Assembly (NCBI GenBank): GCA_033557835.1
Contig: JAWQRO010000466.1
Span: forward strand, 1-38,448
Direction: 5' to 3'
Length of the DNA stretch: 38,448 bases
DNA from: Helochares maculicollis
Taxonomy: Eukaryota; Arthropoda; Insecta; Coleoptera; Hydrophilidae
Position 1 is the first letter of the stretch. Each line of letters opens with the position of its first letter. The notes under the pieces are model-generated. The model did no database searches. It was not told the DNA's origin and saw only the letters and a program-made list of their open reading frames with translations. The position numbers were made by a program, and so were the translations under genes. Shown in pieces: positions 13,201-25,200 of this stretch.

Positions 13201-16200
13201 TGAAAATATCTTAAGTTGATTCAGAGGAAAAGAAGGCACATCAGCCATTTGTACGATAATCGATTTTGGCTTGTAATAAAAGCAAGAGTATTTCTTCCAT
13301 CTAGAAAGGGAGTTATGATAAGCTAAGCAAAAGTTTGCACTTTAATTCGCCCAATGCAAAATTAATTCCGGCTGGCAAGGGATACATTTGGAATTAAACT
13401 CTGTACGATAACGGGTTAATCTGGGTAATATTGGGACTAGTCCATTTAGCCTGTTGTGGGGGCGCATGCAGATATTCAACATGCCAAACGTGCCAAAACT
13501 CAGCATATATTTTGCTAAACAATTGCCAGCAGCTAAGATGACTAAGTTTCAAATATTTAAGATCTGGGCCAGAGAGGTTGCTTGCCAATGGTTCTAATAT
13601 CAAAATACATCCCAGCGTTAATGAATACAGATCATTCATAGGGTCTGAACTAATACGGTAAAGAACTCTAGAATTTAATATATTTTGAGAGGAGGACAAG
13701 TTAAGTATTGAACCCTTCCGTGGTTAAAATTTGATTTCCTATAATTCGAAACAAATGCGTTTTGACCGGCTTCACACCAGCTTCCGTTAAACCATTGAAA
13801 TGTGGCGCTGATGGACGATTAAACCAAACAACCTCCAATTAGGAAGCCCATTGCCCAGCGAGGTCCTTTAATATGCGATAAGAACCGACAAAATTTGTAT
13901 CATAGTCACAATGAATGGGAACGCATTTTCCATGATGCAATATTAACCCATGAAACACAGCTATGAATGCATTTGAGGATAGATCTGTGACAAATGATCA
14001 ACCCTTGTAGTACTATAAACACAGATACTTACATATGATTTGAGAGGATTGGCACCTCGCCTAATTCCGGCAAATTCCAGACAAACATGCGACAATATCA
14101 AGTGATGATTCAAACAAAAAAAAGGCACATCAGCCATTTGTGTGATAATTTATTTTGGCTTGTAACAAAAACAAGAGTATTTGGATATTGTACGTGAAAT
14201 AAGCTGGGTGGAGGTTTTGCGACCACATGTTTCAAATATAAGATCAGTCAAACTGTCATTATAACATCGGGTGCTTAACATCAAAATCTAGATTTGTATT
14301 GTTTAGTGTTTTGTTCACCTTGATAAGACCTTGTTCCTCAAAAATAAACTTAGTGTCCGAAAGAGTCTGGTCAAGGCATAGTCTACTTAAGTACGTACGT
14401 ATATCACTGAATACATGTTGTACTTATTTGATTACGGCTAGATTTTAAGCAAACATTTGCATTTTATGTTCAGCAAAAGTTTGCACTTCAACTCAAGCGA
14501 TGTGAAATTATATTCCGGCCGGCAAGGAATTCATTTGAAATTAAACTCTGTACGATAAAGTTTAAACACTCAAATGCGTTACATAACAGTTTAATGGTGT
14601 CGTTGTGATCAATTCATCATCAACTGACGGCATCTATTGTTAAAAACAGCACGATACACTGTAAAGTTTGTAATGAATAGCATTTAATCAAATGATCATT
14701 TCAATACAGAAATAAATTGCTCCACAAACTTGCTCTACAAAACTTACATTAATAACTTTTTAGTTGGTATTTTGTAGACACTTTCGAAATGTCAGGACCA
14801 CTTTTGCTGAATATGAGAATTGTTTTATAGTAATTAGTTCTAAAGTGAAGGTTTGGAATTCTACACTGCAATTTTTTCTCGTCAATTTAATATTTGTCAA
14901 AGGAAAGACAAAATAAACACACGTTTTGTTTAGGACAAACTTTACAAGTTGCCCTGAAGCGAGAACTACCTGCACTATCATACAACTGCACGATAGTCAC
15001 ATAAATATTCCTGTATATGTACATGAAGGATAACCTGGAATTCCAAATACACCCACCAACATAAAACAAAGAAATAAATAAATAATCAACAAAATAAAGA
15101 GAAAAAATAGGTACACCACAAAAAGAATGTGAGAGGAGTGTTGTAAGTTAAGGTATTGAGGAGAAAAGTTACCTTAGCATCAGATTCATCAAGAGATTTT
15201 TGTTCTTTGGTGGTTGGCACCGAGAACGAGCGTTGTGTTTTGAAGAGGGCACGTGCACTCTGAATGAATGGTGGCCACCCCCATAGAAGGCAGACAGGCA
15301 GGCAAGACAAGCAGCAAGAGTTAGTATGCTTATGCTGCACGAGTCAACCGTAATATGGTTCTCGTACTTAGCACATTCAAGAAAAACATATCAAAGAATG
15401 AGTGATGCTTATCTCCGAGTGATTCCAACTTTGCTAACCTCATTTCGAAGATGGAATGACTCGTTTATCTACTACTGTTACTCAAACAAAGACACTAACT
15501 TCTAAGAAGCAAAATGCTGAAAAACTGTTAGATAAGGATCACTGTAAGAAAACGTAGCGAAATAGAGATGTATGCGTAAGGCAGGCAATTCTTACTTTAG
15601 GCGGGCTTTGCGCCTCCGTATTCAACGGATTCTGCTGAACGGGCACCGAGCTAGAACGCTGGGTGCGGTACAAAGGTCGTTTCTGACCTCCGGCTCCGTT
15701 TGCCTGAGGCCCTGGGCTCTGGGTCAAGTCTAAACTCCGCCAGCCCTTATTGGCTGCTGAGCTCTCGACCTGGTCAGTACTCTAATTACTACAAATCTTA
15801 ACTATTAAATATTTATTAATAGATATATGTGTATAAGCGCAAACCTTACGTGCACACCGTTATATCGCACAAATATTTCATTCTATTCAACAGATATTAA
15901 AGTTAATTCTACGGCTACATCAACCATATATTATAGATGTATAAGTATATATACATGTTTTCTTATGTATATATAAGTAAAATAGTGTGCAGTACCATAG
16001 CCAAGAGTAGTTAACATGATATACAGGATGAATTCTTTTATACAGGGTGACTAAAATTTAAATAGATGCAAACGTCATCCTGTGGCTTCGATTTTTTGTA
16101 CTTTCGGCGGCCATAGATATACACCAATTTCTCCCACTAGTTGCATTTTCAAGCTATTAATTTCATCCTATAATTTTTTTGAACAATTAACTTGCTAATC

Positions 16201-19200
16201 CATATCGTCTGAACAATTTACCCCCTTCGTTACTTTCTTCGTGTCTAAATTTATTCATCTACTGCTTCGACTGTTTGTTATTTACTCATCCTGTATTTAG
16301 TTGAAAACAAAATTTAATAGTCAGTAAAGTTACTCAAATACCTTACCTTTAAATTGTGGCTATGTCACATAACACAAGTACTGCAAGAATTTGTCAGCCC
16401 AATTGAATTTTCTTTTGCTTTCATTTAACAAACAAGAAAACACCATCAACAAAAGAAAATTTCTAGTGAATGCACCACTTATCAAATATGTATGCGTATC
16501 TACATACATATGCTCCTTTTCGTTTCAGTAAAAAGTGAATAAATGAAACATATTCAAAATGTAAGTAAGTAGTGATAATATTTAAAGTTCTGCCAGTTCA
16601 CATAACATTTACTCCAAAACTTAACAAGAAGCTATTAATTAGACATTTTCTGCATTCTACATACCTGATGAGGTGGAGGCTGCTTGTGCTGCCTGGCTTG
16701 TGCAATAGCGGACTGATCAAGCAAATCCCAAGATTTTTGCCGTCGGTTGACACTACTTATGCTGTTTATTGACGTAGATGCTGAGCTTATGTACGTCTGG
16801 TAGGATCCCGATAGATTATCAGAAAGACAATTTTCCTGGGATAAAGAGTTGCTCACATATCTTGGTAGCAAGTGCTTTATGTGGCACCTGTTTCGCACCT
16901 CTTCTGACACGCCCACTAGAGCTACAAGCGAAAATTTTCTCGTTATTGCCATGTTTGAATTAGATTGCCAATCTTCACACACGAAATGCAAAAAATTTAC
17001 TTCAAAATATACGCACCTGTCAAATATGCTATACTATCGGGAGTAACTTCAAATTTATCTCTACGATGTGGTTTGGCAACAATCCCAAGCAACATCGAAA
17101 GCACCCTGCAAGTCCTAGAGACGGTCGTTGGTGTAGGGTGTCTAAATCCTTTCAACAAGTGGCCAACCAAAGCAAAATTAAAATTCGCTTTGAAACTTAG
17201 ACCAACAGCATGGTCTAACTGTTTAAAATGCCACTCTAAAGGTTCGCGGGTTGACATCATTACTTGTTCCAACGACTACAAAAAAACGACAAATGAAACA
17301 AACGACTAAAAATATTTACGCAGCACTTACCCGTTCCTCAAATGTCCCTTGTGAATCGAGGGTGTGCAAATTCTGTTCCAGCAATGCCAAACCTGACGCA
17401 TACAAAGAAGCTTCATCCAATTGAAGTACCGACACGGCTACCCAAAATAGGGCTTTGTGTATCGGAGACTCGGGCCGCAACAAAGGCTGGAGCCTTGTCA
17501 AACACATAACAAGAGCTTCAATAAGAACCATATCATTGAAACTTTCCAATGCTTTAACCAAAATACGTAAAAGCTGTTTCATATCATGGTCTGTTATGCT
17601 CTTGCTTATACAACCGAACACGATAAGAGCTCTTGGTTGAAGAGCTGGATTGAAACAAAATGCAAATCCTTTAGCTAAGGATATCCAACTGTTCAACCAA
17701 TCACAATCGGGTATGTCGCGCATGCAAGCCTCCATTATTTCCAGCAGCGCATCAGTAATTACTTCCAAAGAAGTTAATGACAACCGTTCTCTATCAGACG
17801 AAGCACCAGAAAAGCTTCGTTCTGATCCAAACCTAAAAGCAGAGAGTAGGTAACAACCCGTAATTTGCAGAATATTGTCATATTTGAAAAACCGAAAATT
17901 GAGAACCCATGACATGAAAATGATAAAACAAATATCATATTAGGAAAAAAATTAATTTAAAACTTGTAGCAATTGGGAGTATAACTTGAAAATGTCATAT
18001 TTGTGACTAATTTTACGTCTTTATTTAACTTGGTTTGAATTATCCGATTTAGTTCATATATGATTTTATTTCATAATTTGTTGCCTTTTGAAAGATAATT
18101 TTATAATACCCGTATTATAGAAGCCTTGATCTCTACTGGCGAAAAACTCAACTATTTTTTCAATCCTCTTTCGAAGTCGATTTCTTATTTTTAATTATAC
18201 TATGCTGTAGATGTTAGAATGTATCAGCTTTGGTCAGCTCTCGTGTCAAAAAACAGTGATTTTGAAGCCGATAATGAGGAGCGTCCCAGTCAACAAAGAA
18301 AATGTAGAATTAAAAAATTGTAAACATTAATTGAAGTAGTCCCACGTCAAACGCAAGAAGAACTTGCAAAATCATTAGTAGTTACTCAAGCAGTCATTTC
18401 AAAATGTTTGAACGCAGCAGGATTCATTGAAAAAATATATAGGAATTGGGGACCGCATGAATTGAATCCAAGAGACGATATAAGACGATTTTTCAATTGC
18501 GGGCAGCTCCTCCCAGCAGCAAAAGAAGAGTTTTTCATCGTATTATTACTGGCAGTGAAAAATTGATCTAATATGAGAACCCAAAACAAAACGCAGCATA
18601 TGTGAAGCGCAACCAATCAGCACCATCGAAATCAAAGCAAAGCATAGTATGAGCTGCTGGAACCAACTGAAACCATCAATGGGCTATGTTACCAGTTACA
18701 ACTGATGTGTTTGCACCGAGCTTTGAAAGAAAAAGGCCTGAATATGAACAGAGATATGACAAAGTAATTCTTCAACATGACAATGCTCGGCCACATGATG
18801 CAAAGTTTGTTAAAACATATGTAAAAACACTTAAATGGGATGTGTTACCTCACCCGCCGTATTGCCCAGACACTGCCCCTTCTTATTACCATTTTTCTCG
18901 CAATGAGGACGAAACTGGTTAGTATACACTGCACTTCCGATGAAATGAAAAATTGGGACGAGTCATTCTTATCCTCAAAATTGAGGAGCCCTTCCGATGT
19001 GGAAGCCAAAAATATGTGAAAAGTCATAGCTCCTGACAGATATTACTTTGAATAATGTATATATTTATTTTATAGTCGAAATAAAGGCATTTTTTCAACA
19101 ACAAAACATTTTCAAGTTATAGGACCCCCCCCTCCATGTAGTAAATTTAAACAGTAGAAAATGTTAAACTATATTAAACACAGATAACTTTAAGGGGTTA

Positions 19201-22200
19201 GGCCACTAGTGGGTTTTAAATAAATCGATGTTTTATTGCTTAAGAGACCATCTCTTAGGACTTGAAAAATGATATTCTAAAATATTAAGTCTGAGAAATA
19301 TTTTCCTGAAAATATCCCAAAAAAGGCTTTTTTTGGCTTCTATAGTAGCGTAACCCCTTAAATATCAACAAATATGGAAAATTGCGACAAAATTTGATAC
19401 TAGAAAAATAGGAATTTAATTTTTTTTTAGCGGAAGCGGTAAGTTCATGTAAATAAAATGGTAAAAAATAGACAATGTGCAATTTGGAGCGTAAAACGTG
19501 GAAAAATAGAATGATTTTTAAAATATGTAAAATTTGAGAAAGTAACTCACCACCTTTCGTTGGGATGTCGATAACTTGATCGAAATGCGGTAACTGCCGC
19601 TGATTTCACTTTGCTTATGCCAAACAATAAATAGAATTTTGGCAATGAAAATTCATCTAATGACAACCGCAAAACTCTTTGTGTTTCTTCCGAAAACGAT
19701 GGCTTCGTGCAAGTACAGAGCGAATGTATGATGTTTATTACCAAGCCATGAGTTGATGCCCTCATGCTTAGAGAGCCAGAGCAGACTAGAAATGTTACGG
19801 TATGAAATAAATACGGTAGGTGTCTGGCAACGTCCAGGCAGTTATTGAATGACAACATAAGCAAATATCTTGCCAGGATTGCTATGTCGTCCCACATCAT
19901 GTGCTGTTCCAACAGTGGGGTTGGCGATTGACAGGTCTTGTCGACAACTCTGCACAATCTTCCTATGACTTTCTTGGCTACAAGTTGGACGTTGGCCGAG
20001 GCAAGGGCAACAGCAGTGTCGGCCATTATTTCCACCATGGGAGATCCAAGCCCTGAACTAACAGAGCGATGAATAAAGTTGTCTAAAACCATATCTATTA
20101 GTTCAGGTACTTGTCCGATGGACCCCCATATTTTAGCTTGGATCGACGGATACATTTCCACTTCCTCTATTGTTAGGACGATCAGTTTTTCCAATATTTG
20201 GGCGACTTGCTTTTGCCTCTTGTTTTCATCTGCAGGTTTGCAAAATCTAACCAAGTTCGCTAACCAAGGGGTCATGTATTCTAAGCACAAATGTTTTAAT
20301 TCAATGGTGGACCCGCGGAAGCTCTGAATGCACTCTTCTAAAAATTCCAATGTTAAATGTGGTTCATTTGTAGCTAAGGTTTCCGAAACAGATTTGATAA
20401 ATATGGTATTGTTTGACGGGATGCATAAACCGGAGGTTTCTAACAGCTGACCTTCAATTTTAAGGTCGAAAGTTGCAGTGAGCGCACATAGCTGATTGTA
20501 AGCTGCTGTTCGCAAGTTTGGATCTGATGAGCCTAAATTTAAGAGTGCCATATTTAAAAGAGTGCCAGGAACATCCTTCGGTCTAATTTTCTGATGAACG
20601 GTTACAGAATCAGGCTGACTCAGCTCCCATCTATTTCTAATATGAATGACAGCCTGAACAATACTATCACAATCGTTATGAATGAAACTGAGGGGCCCAC
20701 TTTCATTAGCAATCGTAAGCGTAAACTGATTATCGTCGACTAAACATACTTCTTCGATTTCCGAAGCGTAGTAAACGTCGTTAAGTAGCACAGAGTGCGA
20801 TAAGACTTTTGTTTTTTCAGAAGAGGTGATCTGGATTGCAGTCGGACCTACTTTAATCGCTACCTTAGTGTCTTTGTGCGACAACTTTAAAGCGTTGCTA
20901 AATACTTTTAAATCCTCGTCTAAACTTAAGGTCGCCCCTGGCAGTTTCTGTTGATCTATTTCAATGAATTCATTTAGTTTCGTGGGGACATCTATGAAAA
21001 TTAATTTGCGGTTGCCCTGAAAAGTGGTACATTTAGAAATACTGCGAATAAATGTCAGTAAAACGTATTTTACCATTCTAATGAATTATTTCAGATTGTT
21101 ATGGAATCTACAGGAAAACTTACAGTGAAGTATAGCAGTTATCATTATACTACAACTAGAGCGTTATGGTACATACATCATATCATTATGTCTCTAGTAG
21201 TTGTATAGATATTAATACATTGTAATGTTTTTTAGTGTGGAAGGCATGAAGTTACAAAATATTTATAGATTAAGCAAAAATCTATAGGCTATCAAAAATT
21301 GGAAAAAACTCGTAAACTTCAATAAATCAGATGAGAATATTAAAAATTTTTGGTGCATTAAATTTTTTCAGTACAGTAAAAGCTTCTTGTGTGGGGGATA
21401 TGTTTTGTAAATATGCCGCAAATAGACAAACTTTGAATGTGCTATGTTAATTTGTATAGGGTTAAAGGAGATAAGTTCTGAGCTTGAAAATTGCTTAATT
21501 TTAATTTAATGGCACTTTTATTATCAAGTCAATTATTAACTAGTAATTTTTGTTATCAAGTTTAGGTAAGGGTTTAAAAAATTGTGTGGTTTTGCCTTGT
21601 TTTGTCGGTTTTAAAAGATCTTTAAACTCTGATTGATATTCAGCTGTGGCATTAATAATTTGCCTTTTAAAAATAAGACTTCATTCCACAGTCGGAAAAT
21701 TCTCATGAAGCAATCTCACACCTTAATTGCCATCCGGAAACCTTCACTTAGATTTTTTAAGTTGAAGGTCGCCTGTTCAGTGTTCGTTGAAGTTTCGTCA
21801 TTAATAGACTGTGGATTTAATATTTCCCCCAAGCCGATTCCAGCTAAATCTTTCTCTTGAAATTCAAGAACATCTTGAATGTCACTTGATTGAATCTCTT
21901 CAAACGCAACTCGTCCTATTCTACTTCCCATTTGGACAGTTTTCAGTCAAAATTTCAAAGTGCACCGGTTCTATCTCATTTTCGAAAGTCAGATCAATCC
22001 ATAGTTTTTTCTAACATGATTCTGCTGCGGCGTTGTCTGCAGATGTAGCTTCTTCAACGTTTCTAATGTTATGTAATGATTTTTGTACATTAAACCTGAA
22101 GCTTGAAGTCCTCCATCTGTACTTTAAAATGTGTGTAAAGGTGCTTTTATGCACCAGAATAAATTTTTCTATTACATCCACAAATAAAGACATTTTTAGG

Positions 22201-25200
22201 CGGGAATACAAGAACATGCTCACAATATTTAAACTCGCGAATATTGAAAACGTGCATGCGAGAACTCTAATAAGAAGCTTTTACTGTATATTAAAAATTT
22301 GTGGTATATTAAACATTTATAGCATGTTAAAAAGTTATAATATACTAAAGTGTATACGCTGCAAGTTTTTTAAAACAATCTAAAATATATTTAAAGTAAA
22401 TAAAATACCTTGAGCGGGGCTAGAATTCTATCGTGAAATTTGGTATATTCACGAACCCAACTATTGCAGTTGTATATGTAAGCTGCATGAATGTTTTCAT
22501 ATGCAACTTCGGGAAGAACATAAAACCATTTTTGTAAAAATTCAGTGCTGCAAATAACAGGTTAATGACAGTCCTTGCGGTACCTTAGTTAGTTATTGGC
22601 AGGTATTGACAACGAAACGCATTCCGTTCATTTTTGACCGGGACGAAAACAAAATTTTTTGTTTGCGTTCACCTCAGTTCCACGCAAAATATTCAATAAG
22701 GAAACAAAACAACAAAGATTATTCTCTCTCTGCAATATATTAAGAAAAGTAAAGTGTAAATTTGATATTGCTGTTAACAAGCAATTTGAAAAGCTCTTCT
22801 AAATCTGAAAGCTACCAATAAAAACGAAATTCATATTTTGAAAAATTTCAATTTTATATCAAATACTTAAAAAAAGTTAAATTCTTTCAAGGCGTTTTAA
22901 TCTAACTTTTTTAATATTTTAAATCATATCTGTTTGTTATTCGTCTAATCAATAGGCTAAGATTGTATGAATCTGTACTTCCAACTCATTGGCAAATGCA
23001 AATGCAGAAAAATGTTCAAGTAAGCTGGTAGAATCTGTACAAAGTTGTATTTGATAAAACTGGAAATTTGACCCAACCATCTGACTGGCACTAAAATTTG
23101 CTAAATATGTCCGTACAAAGTGCAAAACTATTTACATTTTTTTCACGTCTGTGTATAAAAAATGGGCTAGTTGATGTGCAAAAACAATGATTCTCTAAAA
23201 TAAAGTATAGTGTTCACTAAAATTTAAGAATGATCTAAAATTCAAAAAAACTTAGAACCTGTATGCCTACTGCATTTCAATTTTTGAAAGAGAATTAAAT
23301 GTTGTTATTGTTCTCTTTTTGTTACGACAGAAATTTAATTAATTAACAATAATTAATTTAATTTTAGCTTCATTTCGTTTTCAGTCCCTGTTTGTTAATA
23401 TGCATGCAGTAACTCTCATCAGTATTTCTTCGGATTTTAGAGTATGTACAAAAAATCAATTTTTAGAAAATGATCGCTCTCATGATTATTCCAATACAGG
23501 TTGTCTTTTTATTGTGATTATTCTGTTTTATTAATTTTTAAGCTAACTATGAAATGTTGATGATAATAAAGATTTACAATTTACAGTAGCAGCGGTATTT
23601 TAGAACCATTTATTAGGCAATAATTAAAAGGATTGATTGCATATGTAAATCAAATCGTAGTTACTTCGCTCAACCTGCGACCAGGTGTGCTAACAAAATT
23701 ACCATATCAAAACGTTCAATTCAGCTATGAAATACATACAATTTTAAGCAAAAATTCTATGAATAAATTAGAAGAGGGCATCTTATATAATGACTACTTA
23801 TTGTAATATGCATAAAGCATTGGATCTTAGAGCTTTGGACCCAAGGCGGATCATATAAAAATCAAAACATGCCATAAAATGGACCTCGAATGGATAAAGA
23901 AGAACCTGCTATGAATGGGAACAGAGAACAAAGTCTTAAACTTTGAGAGATCAAGAAGTAATAGTACTCAAAAAGCGAAGAATATTGGCCCTTGGCCTAT
24001 TAGACTATTAGAAGTAAAACAATTTTGTACTAGCATCATCCATCTTGTTTTGTATGAAAATATCAAGTCTTTGGCAGAATAAGCTTAATTGTGTAACACT
24101 TTTGATTAACTCAACTGCAACTCATAACTAAAAAAAATCAAATATATGCATGTAAAGTCCCACTTCCGGTTTTTATGATTTAAACAAAAGTACTTGTTAT
24201 AGCTAATTTTACAATGTTTAACAGTTTTGTAACAATTTTGTAATTTTTGTTATTCCAAGACCCACTAAAACTGAAATTTTAAAAATTCAAAAATACCAAT
24301 TCCGGTGCTCTGATCATTTCAGAAAAAACAATTCTTCTATACAGCTCATGCTTGAAAGCTTTTGATTTACTTCTTTAATTTGAACAAATTTGCAGTTGAG
24401 GTACTTCGATATAAGTAACAATAAACTTTAAAGGTATTTTCTAGAATGGAACGCTTGTAAAACCTTTTGAATAAATTAATAACTCAACTGCAACTCAAAA
24501 CTAAAAAAATCAAATACATGCATGTAAAGTCCCACTTCCGGTTTTTATAATTTAAACAAAAGTACTCGTTATAGCTAATTTTACAATATTTAACAGTTTT
24601 ATAATATTTTTGTAATTTTTGTTATTCCAAGACCTACTAAATATGAAATTTTAAAAATTCAAAAATACCAATTCCGGTGCTCTGATCATATCGAAAAAAA
24701 CAAGTCTTCTATGCAACTCATGCTTCAAAGCTTTTGATTTACTTCTTAAATTTAAGCAAATCTGTTGTCGAGGTACATTGACATAAGTAACAATAAACTT
24801 TAAAGGTATTTTCTAGTATAGAACGATTGTAAAATCTTTTGAATAAATTCATAACTCAGCTGCAACTCATAACTAAAAAAAAAATAAATATATGCATGTA
24901 AAGTTCCACTTCCGATTTTTATGATTTAAACACTTGTTATAGCTAATTTTACAATGTTTAACAGTTTTGTAACATTTTTGTTATTCCAAGACCTACTAAA
25001 TATGAAATTTTAAAAATTAAAAAATACTATTTCCGGTGCTCTGATGCTTCAAAGGTTTTGATTTACATGTTTAATTTGATCAAATTTGCAGTTGAGGTAC
25101 ATCGATATAAGTGACAATAAATTTTAAAGGATTTTCTAGTATGGAACGCTCGTAAAATCTTTCGAATAGTCATAACTTAACTACAACTCATAACTGAAAA

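Larger units (their letters stand above)
4516..15172. other. Nf1 intron L/M, 10.7 kb, rich in transposon relics
   Basis: From high to low coordinates it holds a Bel/Pao remnant with LTR-like repeats (13146-14557), a piggyBac-like relic (11419-12950), a pogo-like tail (about 6090-6394) and a mariner-like relic (5147-5825). The stretches 6900-11400 and 4560-5140 are AT-rich with no gene I recognise, apart from a short GC-rich patch at 4820-4890. Confidence 0.85.
15260..16664. other. Nf1 intron K/L with the probable alternative exon
   Basis: The interval between exon K and exon L holds the probable exon L-prime (15596-15769) and a MITE-like element (16021-16296). The remainder is AT-rich with no recognised content. 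Confidence 0.8.

Noticed and set aside
15596..15769. Interpreting the GC-rich segment as a promoter or CpG-type island
   Set aside because: The open phase-0 frame, the GTAAGA donor and the similarity to the next exon explain the composition better as coding sequence.
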